From assembly GCF_029893355.1 (NCBI RefSeq), contig NZ_JARZAI010000021.1, positions 62,001 through 126,000 of the forward strand: 64,000 nucleotides of DNA. The letters run 5' to 3'. The notes under the pieces are model-generated. The model did no database searches and was not told where the DNA came from. It worked only from the letters and a program-made list of their open reading frames with translations. The position numbers were made by a program, and so were the translations under genes. This document shows positions 17,262-24,185 of the stretch, piece by piece. Within the stretch, counting starts at the first letter, position 1. Every line of letters starts with the position of its first letter. This stretch comes from Kitasatospora sp. MAA4. Its GTDB lineage: Bacteria; Actinomycetota; Actinomycetes; Streptomycetales; Streptomycetaceae.

Positions 17262-18299
17262 ATGCCGATCTGCCCTAGGGGCCATGAGTCGCAGGCCGAG
17301 GACTGGTGCGACTTCTGTGGCTTCCCGATGACGCCGCCGGGCGCTGCCGGACCCGGCGGTGCGGGCGCCGCCGGGCCGTTCGGCGCGCCGCCACCGCCCT
17401 CGCACCTGCCCCCGATGCCCGGGTCCGGGGGGATGAACGGCGGCATGGGCATGGGCATGGGCATGGGCGCGAGCATGGGCGGCGGCATGACCGAGGGCCT
17501 GGTCAACTGCCCGATCTGCCGGACGCCGCAGACCGGGCGGTACTGCGAGGAGTGCGGGTACGACTACGATCTCGCCGCCCAGCAGGCCCCGCCGCAGCAT
17601 CAGCAGCATCAGCAGTACCAGCCGCCGCAGCAGCCCCAGCCGCCTCAGCAGCAGAACGGCTACGGGCAGCAGCAGGCGTACGGCTACCCGCCGCCCGCCC
17701 CCCAGTCGCCTCCCCCGCCCCCGCCGTCCCACCAGCCGCCGGTCTCCGGCTACGGCTACCCGCAGCAGCAGGAGCCGGAACAGAACGGATACGGCCAGCA
17801 GCAGCCCCCGATGGGCGGCGGCGAGCCGTACGCGACCTCGTTCCACCTGTCCCCGCCGTCCCAGCCGGTACGGCCGGAGCCGCCGGCCCGGGCCAACTGG
17901 ATGGCCGTGGTCAGCGCCGACCGGGACTACTTCACCGACATGATGGCGCGCAGCGGGCCGGAGGCCTCCGGCCTCTTCTTCCCGCCGTACTGCCCCGAGC
18001 GGCGGATCCCACTGACCGGCCGCGGCCAGCTGCGGATCGGCCGGCGCAGCCAGCACCGCGGCACCGTGCCGGAGATCGACCTGTCGGTGCCGCCGGAGGA
18101 CCCGGGCGCCTCGCACCAGCACGCCCTGCTCGCCGAGCAGCCGGACGGCAGCTGGGTGCTGGTGGACCAGGACTCGACCAACGGCACCACGGTCAACGGC
18201 GGCGCGGAGCCGATCGCCCCGCACACCGCCATCCCGCTGAACGACGGCGACCGGATCCACGTCGGCGCCTGGACCACGATCACCCTGCACCGCGCGTAG
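17262..18299 (+). CDS. FHA domain protein with zinc ribbon and Gln/Pro-rich linker
   Basis: 345 residues. Zinc-ribbon-like pairs occur at the start (ICPRGHE...WCDFCG) and again as CPICRTPQTGRYCEECGYDY. Between them is a Gly-Met repeat (four GGCATG units at 17442-17465), and after them a Gln/Pro/Tyr-rich disordered linker. The C-terminal 100 residues form the FHA domain: GRGQLRIGRRS, DPGASHQHALL and QDSTNGTTVNG give the phospho-threonine binding loop residues (Arg, Ser-x-x-His-like and Asn). FHA proteins bind phosphothreonine; the mycobacterial PknG target GarA is an FHA protein. I see no GarA-type ETTS phospho-acceptor motif. GGGGGA sits 5 nt before the ATG at 17262. Last gene of the operon, followed by a terminator. 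Confidence 0.88.
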   Translation: MPICPRGHESQAEDWCDFCGFPMTPPGAAGPGGAGAAGPFGAPPPPSHLPPMPGSGGMNGGMGMGMGMGASMGGGMTEGLVNCPICRTPQTGRYCEECGYDYDLAAQQAPPQHQQHQQYQPPQQPQPPQQQNGYGQQQAYGYPPPAPQSPPPPPPSHQPPVSGYGYPQQQEPEQNGYGQQQPPMGGGEPYATSFHLSPPSQPVRPEPPARANWMAVVSADRDYFTDMMARSGPEASGLFFPPYCPERRIPLTGRGQLRIGRRSQHRGTVPEIDLSVPPEDPGASHQHALLAEQPDGSWVLVDQDSTNGTTVNGGAEPIAPHTAIPLNDGDRIHVGAWTTITLHRA

Positions 18300-18306
18300 G
18301 CTCCCG

Positions 18307-18334
18307 GGGGTTCCGTCCTACCGGACGGGACCCC
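18307..18334. terminator. bidirectional intrinsic terminator between FHA gene and yihY-like gene
   Basis: A 12-bp inverted repeat, GGGGTTCCGTCC and GGACGGGACCCC, with a TACC loop and one G-T wobble. It lies between two convergent genes and can stop transcription from both sides. Confidence 0.8.
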
Positions 18335-18343
18335 TTCGCGTTC

Positions 18344-19147
18344 CTACTCCTCCTGCTCCTGCTGCTGCTCCTGCTGCTCCTCCCAGCTGACCTGCCCCAC
18401 CAGCGCCCCCGCGAAGACCGTGAACCCGACGCCGATCAGCCAGGACTGCACCACCAGCACCGTGCCGATCGCGCCGTAGGAGAGCGCGCTGGAGATGATC
18501 AGCGGCGAGAACACCAGCCAGGAGAAGACCCGCAGCCCCACCAGCGCGAGCATCGTGTAGCACGCCCCGGGAAAGAGCGCGCGCCACTCCACGCGCCCGC
18601 TCAGCAGCAGCCGCTGGAGCCACCAGAAGAACAGCACCCCGACCAGCAGCGTCCAGGTCAGCCCGAGCCACGGCTGGATCGCGTCGCCGCGCCACGGCGT
18701 GCCCGTCCAGGAGGCGGCCAGCAGGTACGCCGTCAGCCCGGCCAGGCCCAGCGTCTGGCGCCAGGCCGAGTGCCAGGGCGCGCTCTTCAGCCGCCAGATG
18801 CGCTCATAGCCGTTCTGCACGGCCGCCATGAACGAGACCCCGAAGAAGGCCACCGCCGCGAGGCTCAGCGCCGTCGTCGTGCTCAGCACGTTGCGGGGGG
18901 ACGAGAAGAGCTGGCGGACCGCGTCGGCCGACCGCCCCGACACCCCAAGACCGTCCACCATCCAGCCCGCGAACCCGGCACCCCGTCCCGGCGAGGCCGC
19001 CGCCACCACGATCAGCAGCGGCACCAACGTCACGAACCCGAGCGCCGCGAACCCCAGCGCCCGGTGCATCAGCTCCAGCTCCCGGCCCCGGGCCCACACC
19101 CGCTGCCCCAGCACGCTCAGCTTCGTGCCCAAGGACGTGCCGGCCAT
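18344..19147 (-). CDS. YihY/BrkB family inner membrane protein
   Basis: 267 residues with five to six membrane segments, matching the YihY/virulence factor BrkB family: ALGFAALGFVTLVPLLIVVAA near the N-terminus, FFGVSFMAAVQNGYERIWRL in the middle, and FPGACYTMLALVGLRVFSWL then SALSYGAIGTVLVVQSWLIGVGF later. The C-terminus is a pure Glu/Gln run (EEQQEQQQEQEE) encoded by a CTC/CTG repeat at about 18347-18385. Function of the family is not settled, despite old RNase BN and virulence labels. The ATG at 19147 is preceded by GGAGG. Convergent with the FHA gene. Confidence 0.85.
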   Translation of the reverse strand: MAGTSLGTKLSVLGQRVWARGRELELMHRALGFAALGFVTLVPLLIVVAAASPGRGAGFAGWMVDGLGVSGRSADAVRQLFSSPRNVLSTTTALSLAAVAFFGVSFMAAVQNGYERIWRLKSAPWHSAWRQTLGLAGLTAYLLAASWTGTPWRGDAIQPWLGLTWTLLVGVLFFWWLQRLLLSGRVEWRALFPGACYTMLALVGLRVFSWLVFSPLIISSALSYGAIGTVLVVQSWLIGVGFTVFAGALVGQVSWEEQQEQQQEQEE

Positions 19148-19342
19148 GCCACCCACCACCTCCGCCTCGTAGTCCGCCGCCCACAGACTCTCAGCACCCC
19201 CAGGCCCACGACAGCCCCCGCGCCGCACGCTCGTCCGACCCGAGCTGCCACGACGCCCGGACGGCCCTGGCGCGAGAGATCACCGATGTGGTGGGCTGGG
19301 GGCGGCAGACGACGAGACCGGCGAACTCCTGTAGGAGGACTG

Positions 19343-19699
19343 GTGTTCCGATCCGTGAGAAGCGTCATGGTGTTCACGCCCGACCCCGAGCAGGCGGCCC
19401 GCTGGTGGGCCGGCATCCTGGACTCGGACGTCCACCTCGACCGCGACGGCGACTCCGTCTTCGCCTGGCTGGACATCGCCGACACCGAGTTCGCCTTCCA
19501 CCCCGCCGACGACGAACGCAACCCCCGCGGCGGCAGCCCCGTCCCGTACTGGTCCGTCGACGACCTCAGCGCCGCCCGCGAACGCCTGCTGACCGCCGGC
19601 TGCACCCACCACCGCGGCCCGCTGGAAGTCGGCCCCGACCGCCGGATCTGCCAGATCGTCGACCCCTTCGGCACCGTCATCGGCCTCGACGGCCCCTGA
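19343..19699 (+). CDS. VOC superfamily (glyoxalase-like) protein
   Basis: 118 residues forming one vicinal-oxygen-chelate unit: VMVFTPDPEQAARWWAGIL at the start, SVPYW-like PVPYWSVDDLSAARERLLTAG in the middle and RICQIVDPFGTVIGL at the end. The GTG at 19343 is chosen because GGAGG lies 7 nt upstream. Such single-domain proteins act as dioxygenases, glyoxalases or resistance proteins, or merely bind small molecules. The Asp or Glu metal ligands cannot be assigned with certainty. Monocistronic; no pathway partner nearby. Confidence 0.8.
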   Translation: MFRSVRSVMVFTPDPEQAARWWAGILDSDVHLDRDGDSVFAWLDIADTEFAFHPADDERNPRGGSPVPYWSVDDLSAARERLLTAGCTHHRGPLEVGPDRRICQIVDPFGTVIGLDGP

Positions 19700-19709
19700 C
19701 GGCGGCGCC

Positions 19710-20945
19710 CTACGCCGGAGGGCGCACCGGTAGGAAGTACTTCTCGGCCCAGCCGAGGCGCACCAGCACCTCGTACTCGGCAGGGGGATCGTCGGTCGTT
19801 CTGCTGATCGCCTCGAACTTCTCCGCGGCTTCGCTCAGAAACTTGAGGCCGAGCTCGTACCCGGCGACGGCCTCGCGCACGTCGGCGCGCGCGGCCACCC
19901 GCTCGCGAACCTCGGGCATCCGGGCCGCCCAGCGGATCCGCAGGTCGCTGTGGGAGAGCCCGGTCAGGGAGGTCAGCCACAGGTCAGCGTGCGACTGCAG
20001 GATGGCGTCGAAGTCGCGATAGTCGAACAGTTTCCCGCAGCTCCAGGACAGCAGCTCCTCCGGGACGGTGGTGAGTTCGCCGGGCCAGGCCGAGACCGGC
20101 TCGGCGTGCTCCGGGCACAGGTAGAGGCAGTACTCCCTCGTGCCCGTGTGCGGGATCACGCGGCCGTTGATGATGTGGGTGGCCGGCTCACCGCAGGCGC
20201 TGACCTCCCGGGTGGACCGTGGCGCGGGTGCCGGAGGTGCCTCGCTCCCGGCATCGTCGGTGTCACGGGTACCGCGCTTCACGAATGAGCGGATTCGCTC
20301 GGATATCTCCTGCTGCTCGCGCTCGCCGTACCCCTCTTGTTCGAGGCGCGCCTGCAGCAGCACGATGTTCCCGATCTCGCGGGCGACGGATGCCGGACGC
20401 TGCTCGGCGGGCACCTCCCGGTAGCAGAAGAGGGCGGTGTCGGCGGCGTCGCGCGCCCCACGGCGCCTGCCCTGGTCGAGCAGACGGGAGGCGAGCATCA
20501 TGTAGGACTGGCCCAACCCGATGCAGTACTCGGCCTTCCCGCGTTCGGCGCGGTCCAGCTTCTCCCAGATCCGGACGGCCTTGCGTGACCAGCGGACTCC
20601 GCCGAACCCCGACCGGGCCGTCCACAGCCCCAGGTTGCCGTAGCAGCGGGCGAGCTGGGCGGCCGCCTGCGGATCCTGTACCGGGTCACGCGGAGCCAGC
20701 CGCCGGAACACGCGCATCGCGGCCCAGTTGAGCCTGGCGGCCTGGCGGTACTTCCGCCGCTCTCCCTGACGGGAGCTGAGCACGAAGAGCGCCTCGGCCA
20801 ACTCCCCCCGCTGCCCGCGGTCCTGCCGCGCGGCACGCCTGAACGTCGGGATCGCCCTGCGCAGCGCCTGCACGTCCTCGTCATCGGCGTACGGGCTCAT
20901 CGCGACCCGCAGCACCTCCCCTGGTGACCGTCCCGCTGCCGCCAT
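19710..20945 (-). CDS. TPR-like protein with putative zinc finger, uncharacterised
   Basis: 411 residues, family not recognised. The N-terminal 230 residues are a run of paired helices with TPR-like spacing (GELAEALFVLSSRQGERRKY, DPQAAAQLARCYGNLGLW, RGKAEYCIGLGQSYMMLASRLLDQG). After a Pro/Ala linker comes a Cys/His cluster: SACGEPATHIINGRVIPH then EYCLYLCPEHAEP, which could bind zinc. The C-terminal 140 residues are helical. No signal or membrane segment. The start at 20945 is 6 nt after GAGGGG. Palindromic sequences lie immediately upstream. No function is assigned; a protein-interaction scaffold is likely. Confidence 0.7.
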   Translation of the reverse strand: MAAAGRSPGEVLRVAMSPYADDEDVQALRRAIPTFRRAARQDRGQRGELAEALFVLSSRQGERRKYRQAARLNWAAMRVFRRLAPRDPVQDPQAAAQLARCYGNLGLWTARSGFGGVRWSRKAVRIWEKLDRAERGKAEYCIGLGQSYMMLASRLLDQGRRRGARDAADTALFCYREVPAEQRPASVAREIGNIVLLQARLEQEGYGEREQQEISERIRSFVKRGTRDTDDAGSEAPPAPAPRSTREVSACGEPATHIINGRVIPHTGTREYCLYLCPEHAEPVSAWPGELTTVPEELLSWSCGKLFDYRDFDAILQSHADLWLTSLTGLSHSDLRIRWAARMPEVRERVAARADVREAVAGYELGLKFLSEAAEKFEAISRTTDDPPAEYEVLVRLGWAEKYFLPVRPPA

Positions 20946-20988
20946 GAGCATCCCCTCGGCTTGCCGAATCTGTAGTCTGAAGTGAAAA

Positions 20989-21028
20989 TTGACGGTTAGT
21001 CAATCCATTTGAGCAGCAGACTGACAGT
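20989..21028. promoter_or_regulatory. paired GTCA palindromes between HAD gene and TPR-like gene
   Basis: TTGACGGTTAGTCAA (20989-21003) has perfect 5-bp arms, and CTGACAGTCAG (21018-21028) is a second palindrome with the same GTCA core. They lie just upstream of the minus-strand TPR-like gene and overlap the end of the HAD gene. They could be an operator; the minus-strand TTGACT at this site is also a fair -35 element. Confidence 0.35.
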
Positions 21029-21536
21029 CAGCCAACCACGCGGCAATGACAGCGAAGTCCGCATCGACGAGCCCCCGGCGGGGGTCAACGCGGTGGAGCA
21101 GCGCCGGTCCCCGGTGCTGGGCCGACACCCAGGCCCGGTCGGCATCGGTGATCTCGTCGTCGACCCAGACAAACGGACGTCCCGCCGCCCACGCGACCAG
21201 GGCACGGGTCTTCCAATGCACCCCGTGCCGCCAGTCCCACTCCTCCTCGTCGGACGGCTCCGGCCAGCTCACCACCGCCAGCTCCGGCAGGCCCAGGCGC
21301 GGCGCGACGTACGCGTTCGCGTCCTCCATCCACGCGGTGGCCCAGACCAGTTCGCACGGGAGCGCCGCCAGCCGGGGCCCATGGTCGGGGTTGATCCTGC
21401 CGAGCAGGCTGTCCTCGTCGCCCGCCTGCGGTTCGGAGCGCCACCGGAACGTCGGATACCCGTCCGGCGCCCCGAACGGGATGAGCGGGCCGTCGACATC
21501 GAGGAAGAGCAGCGGACGCTGCGCGAGAACGCTCAT
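21000..21536 (-). CDS. HAD-like hydrolase domain protein
   Basis: 178 residues. LLFLDVDGPLIPFG (about residues 9-22) is HAD motif I with the nucleophile Asp and the second catalytic Asp (D-x-D). LVWATAWMEDANAYVAPRLGLP resembles motif II (here Ala-Thr-Ala-Trp), and PFVWVDDEITDADRAWV gives the motif IV Asp pair. This matches the HAD domain proteins found in many actinobacteria and in RNA repair contexts, which are phosphatases or nucleotidases of unknown substrate. Start 21536 or 21566 (with AGGG upstream) are both possible. It is 54 nt upstream of the TPR-like gene on the same strand. Confidence 0.78.
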   Translation of the reverse strand: MSVLAQRPLLFLDVDGPLIPFGAPDGYPTFRWRSEPQAGDEDSLLGRINPDHGPRLAALPCELVWATAWMEDANAYVAPRLGLPELAVVSWPEPSDEEEWDWRHGVHWKTRALVAWAAGRPFVWVDDEITDADRAWVSAQHRGPALLHRVDPRRGLVDADFAVIAAWLADCQSAAQMD

Positions 21537-21566
21537 GGCTGCATTGTCGTAGCTGCTCAGTAGCAT

Positions 21567-21874
21567 CGGCAGCCCTGGCAGACCACCGACGGCCTGATCA
21601 GCGAGGTCTGGTCGGTCTCCAGTCCGCGTCACGTGCGGATGCCCGACGGCACCGAGGGCCGTCGGGCACCTGTCGGCAGGCCAGCAGTCGGCGGGAAAGC
21701 CCCCGGAGCGCCCACTCGGTCGGCTGTCGACGCAGCGTGACTTGAGTTCTGCATCAATGGGGCATATCCCACCTGACTGACCATAAGAATCGGATACGCC
21801 TGACGAGCCCTTGGCTCCAGGTCCACGATGGAAACTGAGCAAGATCTCGCAACCTCTTCGGAGAGTGGGCCAAC
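21567..21874. other. 308-nt divergent intergenic region
   Basis: Lies between the HAD gene (minus strand) and the small acidic protein gene (plus strand). It is less GC-rich than its surroundings near 21745-21810 and includes the near-palindrome TGGGGCATATCCCA. I see no gene in it. It should hold the promoters of both flanking units. Confidence 0.5.
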
Positions 21875-22114
21875 ATGTCGCTACGGTTCATCGCAAAAGA
21901 CCCGAACTCGCCGGACGGCGACTCGCCGACGGTGTGGGTGGACGAGGAGAACAACGACCTGGTGATTCAGGGGTGGAAGGCCGACGACGCCACCGAGGCC
22001 GAGTGTCGCAAGGTCGGCAACATCCCGGAGCATGAGGGCGTGTTCCGAGTGCCTGCGCGGCTCGCGCAGGCGATCAGGGAGGCGTGCGATGTCGCAGAGC
22101 GGGGCACGGATTGA
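21875..22114 (+). CDS. small acidic protein upstream of DUF6879 gene
   Basis: 79 residues, acidic, no signal peptide. The pattern SPTVWVDEENNDLVIQGWKADD followed by VFRVPARLAQAIREA resembles small proteins found next to DUF6879 genes in Streptomyces; I base this on pattern memory, not on a search. GGAGAG precedes the ATG. It overlaps the next gene by 26 nt, so the pair is translationally coupled. No function known. It may form a complex with the DUF6879 protein. Confidence 0.7.
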   Translation: MSLRFIAKDPNSPDGDSPTVWVDEENNDLVIQGWKADDATEAECRKVGNIPEHEGVFRVPARLAQAIREACDVAERGTD

Positions 22115-22607
22115 CGAGTTGCTGAGGGGGACCCAGCACTCCGCCGTTCACCTGGAGATGCGGGACGGTTACATGCAGGACGATCCAGCCCTCCATGCCT
22201 GGCGGGCCGGGCACCGGCTGGATCCCGGAGATCGGGCATCCTGGTGGCGGCCGTGGTTGGATGTGATCGCCGCAGCGACCAGTCGGGGCGTTGAAATCCG
22301 GCGCGCTCGGATCGTCTCCGAGCCCGTCAGCGAGTACATCCACTACGAGTACGACGTCACCTTCCCCAACGTCGCGGCGGGGGAACAGGTCCGCTGGTTG
22401 CCGAGGCGCAACGCCTCAGATCTCACCCTGCCGGGCAATGACTTCTGGCTGTTCGACGGCAAGCTCGTCCGCTGGGGACACTTCTCCGGCGACGGGGACT
22501 CGCTCGGCGGTGAGCTGACCGAGGACCCGGTAGCAGCCCGACTCTGTGCTGAATCGTTCGACGCCGTGTGGGCCAGGGCGATCCCACATGACAAGTACAG
22601 CGTTTGA
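22089..22607 (+). CDS. DUF6879 family protein
   Basis: 172 residues. Characteristic segments are SAVHLEMRDGYMQDDPALHAWRAG near the N-terminus, VEIRRARIVSEPVSEYIHYEYDVT in the middle and FWLFDGKLVRWGHFSGDG near the C-terminus; these match DUF6879. The family is common beside Scr1-type HTH regulators in Streptomyces and has no proven activity. The ATG at 22089 is preceded by GGGAGG and lies inside the end of the previous gene. Cytoplasmic. The Scr1-type regulator gene follows 39 nt later. Confidence 0.75.
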   Translation: MSQSGARIDELLRGTQHSAVHLEMRDGYMQDDPALHAWRAGHRLDPGDRASWWRPWLDVIAAATSRGVEIRRARIVSEPVSEYIHYEYDVTFPNVAAGEQVRWLPRRNASDLTLPGNDFWLFDGKLVRWGHFSGDGDSLGGELTEDPVAARLCAESFDAVWARAIPHDKYSV

Positions 22608-22646
22608 CCCTCAGCGAGAAAGTACAGAGCACCGGACCCACCAGTT

Positions 22647-23495
22647 ATGTCGTATACGCCGTCATCAAGCGTGGTCGCCGCCCGAAAGGCCCTGGCGGTA
22701 CGCCTTCAGGATCTCCGAAAGGATGCGGGCCTCACCGGGCGCAGACTCTCGGAACTGTGCGAGTGGAACCCGTCCAAGACCTCTCGTATCCAGGACGGGC
22801 AGGCTGCTCCGTCCGAGAGTGACATTCGGGCCTGGTGCCATGCCTGCGGTGCGGACGACCGGGCGGAAGAACTCATCACGGCGTCCCGGGCCGTCGACTC
22901 CATGTACGTCGAGTGGCGACGGATGGAGCGGTCCGGGCTCCGTCAAGCCCAGGAATCAGTGTTCGACCTGTACCAGCGCACACGCGCGTTCAGGGTCTAT
23001 GCCAGTCGAGTTGTGCCCGGCATGCTCCAGACCCGCGCCTACACCGAGGCGGTCCTCAGGGCTGTGCAACGCGCCCGAGTCACGGTGGACGACGTCGAGG
23101 CGGCAGTGGAGGCGCGGATGGAACGCCAACGCATGCTGTTCTCCGGTGGCCGGACCTTCGCGCTGGTCATCGAGGAGGCTGTTCTCCGTGGTGCCGTCTG
23201 CGACCCCGACGCGATGGCCGGCCAGCTCGGGCACCTGATCACCGTAAGCACGCTCGCGAGCGTGAGCCTCGGTGTGATCCCTCTCGCGACTGGCCGCATC
23301 CGATCGCCGGCTGAGGACTTCTACATGTTCGACGATGTCCAGACATCCGTTGAACTCGTCTCTGGCTACTTGAGGTTGACGGAACCCAACGAGGTTTCCA
23401 TGTACGCGCGAACCTTCAACGAGCTGGCAGGGATGGCTGTGTACGGGGTGCGCGCCCGTGCTTTGATCACATCGGCGATCAGCTCTCTCAGGTGA
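22647..23495 (+). CDS. Scr1/WhiJ-type helix-turn-helix transcriptional regulator (DUF5753)
   Basis: 282 residues. The first 70 are an XRE-like helix-turn-helix: LAVRLQDLRKDAGLTGRRLSELCEWNPSKTSRIQDGQ. The rest is the DUF5753 domain with YVEWRRMERSGLRQAQESVFDLYQ, RVYASRVVPGMLQTRAYTEAVL and the C-terminal PAEDFYMFDDVQTSVELVSG. This architecture is annotated as Scr1-family antitoxin-like or WhiJ-like regulators, which control differentiation or small adjacent partners in Streptomyces. It probably regulates the block with the DUF6879 gene. It has more varied codon use (for example ctc, tct, gtt) than neighbouring housekeeping genes, which fits an accessory origin. Confidence 0.87.
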   Translation: MSYTPSSSVVAARKALAVRLQDLRKDAGLTGRRLSELCEWNPSKTSRIQDGQAAPSESDIRAWCHACGADDRAEELITASRAVDSMYVEWRRMERSGLRQAQESVFDLYQRTRAFRVYASRVVPGMLQTRAYTEAVLRAVQRARVTVDDVEAAVEARMERQRMLFSGGRTFALVIEEAVLRGAVCDPDAMAGQLGHLITVSTLASVSLGVIPLATGRIRSPAEDFYMFDDVQTSVELVSGYLRLTEPNEVSMYARTFNELAGMAVYGVRARALITSAISSLR

Positions 23496-23545
23496 TGCGC
23501 TCGCAATTACTCGCAAGCCCCTGGAGGCCGACTCAGGCCACTCCC

Positions 23546-23551
23546 TAGCGT
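23546..23551 (+). promoter_or_regulatory. candidate -10 element of a leaderless transcript
   Basis: TAGCGT fits the actinobacterial TANNNT -10 element and stands 6 nt before the ATG at 23558, the spacing seen for leaderless mRNAs. No clear -35 is visible. Confidence 0.45.
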
Positions 23552-23557
23552 CTACCC

Positions 23558-23593
23558 ATGACCACCCCGCCCCGCTGCCTCTGCGGGATGTGA
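23558..23593 (+). CDS. possible 11-residue leader peptide MTTPPRCLCGM
   Basis: A short frame that begins with ATG directly after a TAGCGT -10 element and ends with TGA. It contains two Cys residues in Arg-Cys-Leu-Cys. It precedes the Cys-tailed protein gene by 48 nt on the same transcript. Short leaderless frames with Cys codons are known to act as attenuators in actinobacteria. Whether this one is translated is an inference from spacing only. Confidence 0.35.
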   Translation: MTTPPRCLCGM

Positions 23594-23641
23594 CGGGGTG
23601 ATCTGCAAGTTCAAGCACTTCGATGCCTGGAGGTACGCGCC

Positions 23642-24118
23642 ATGAGCGAAACCGTCACGCCGGTGTCGGCGGGTAGTGACCCGCGCACCCTCATCCTCCC
23701 GGAGGTCCGCGCCCTGATCATCACCACGATGCGGGCGCAGCACCCGGAGGTGACCGAGGAGCGCGCGGAACTGGGGGCGGGCCAGATGGCGGCGTTCCTG
23801 ACCGCCTGCGCCACCAGCGACCGGCCGCTGAGCCCGTCGCCGGAGGTGGACGACTACTGGCACGCGTTCGTCCTCAACACCGAGGCTTACATGGCCTGGT
23901 GCATGGCCTCGTTCGGCAGGATGGTGCACCACAAGCCGGGCTACCTGGACCCGGAGGAGCACGGCGGCGGCAAGGTGCTGCGGGCCCGCGCCATCGACGC
24001 CATCGCGGAGTTGGGGTTCCTGCTCGAACCGGACTTCTGGCCGGAGATCGAGTTGGCGGACTGCTCGCAGTGCCACGCCAACTGCTCTGACAGCCCGTTC
24101 ACGGGCAAGAGGAGCTGA
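23642..24118 (+). CDS. uncharacterised protein with VDxxWH motif and Cys-rich C-terminal tail
   Basis: 158 residues. The body is helical and carries PEVDDYWHAFVLNTEAYMAWC, which resembles the V-D-x-x-W-H-x-F signature of the glycine-rich domain (GRDP/DUF1399-like) family, and a later HHKPGYLDP. The last 22 residues are ELADCSQCHANCSDSPFTGK-like, with three Cys, three Ser and one Thr in a short run, which is odd for a cytoplasmic actinobacterial protein. GGAGG lies just before the ATG at 23642. A 10-bp hairpin and an APH-like kinase gene follow. It may be an ordinary metal-binding protein; a modified-peptide precursor is a speculative alternative. Confidence 0.65.
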   Translation: MSETVTPVSAGSDPRTLILPEVRALIITTMRAQHPEVTEERAELGAGQMAAFLTACATSDRPLSPSPEVDDYWHAFVLNTEAYMAWCMASFGRMVHHKPGYLDPEEHGGGKVLRARAIDAIAELGFLLEPDFWPEIELADCSQCHANCSDSPFTGKRS

Positions 24119-24132
24119 CTTCCCAGGCCCGG

Positions 24133-24157
24133 CCGGTGCCCCGAACCGGGGCACCGG
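24133..24157 (+). terminator. intergenic hairpin between Cys-tailed protein and APH-like kinase genes
   Basis: A perfect 10-bp stem, CCGGTGCCCC and GGGGCACCGG, with a 5-nt loop, 15 nt after the stop of the upstream gene and without a T-run. It could be a terminator or a partial attenuator that lowers expression of the kinase gene relative to the upstream gene. Confidence 0.6.
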
Positions 24158-24185
24158 CTCCCCCGGTTCAGGCAAAGGAACATCA

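Noticed and set aside
18344..18385. Slippage or programmed frameshift in the CTC/CTG run at the yihY-like gene end
   Set aside because: The run encodes a simple Glu/Gln tail in frame and ends in a proper stop; no second frame continues with meaning.
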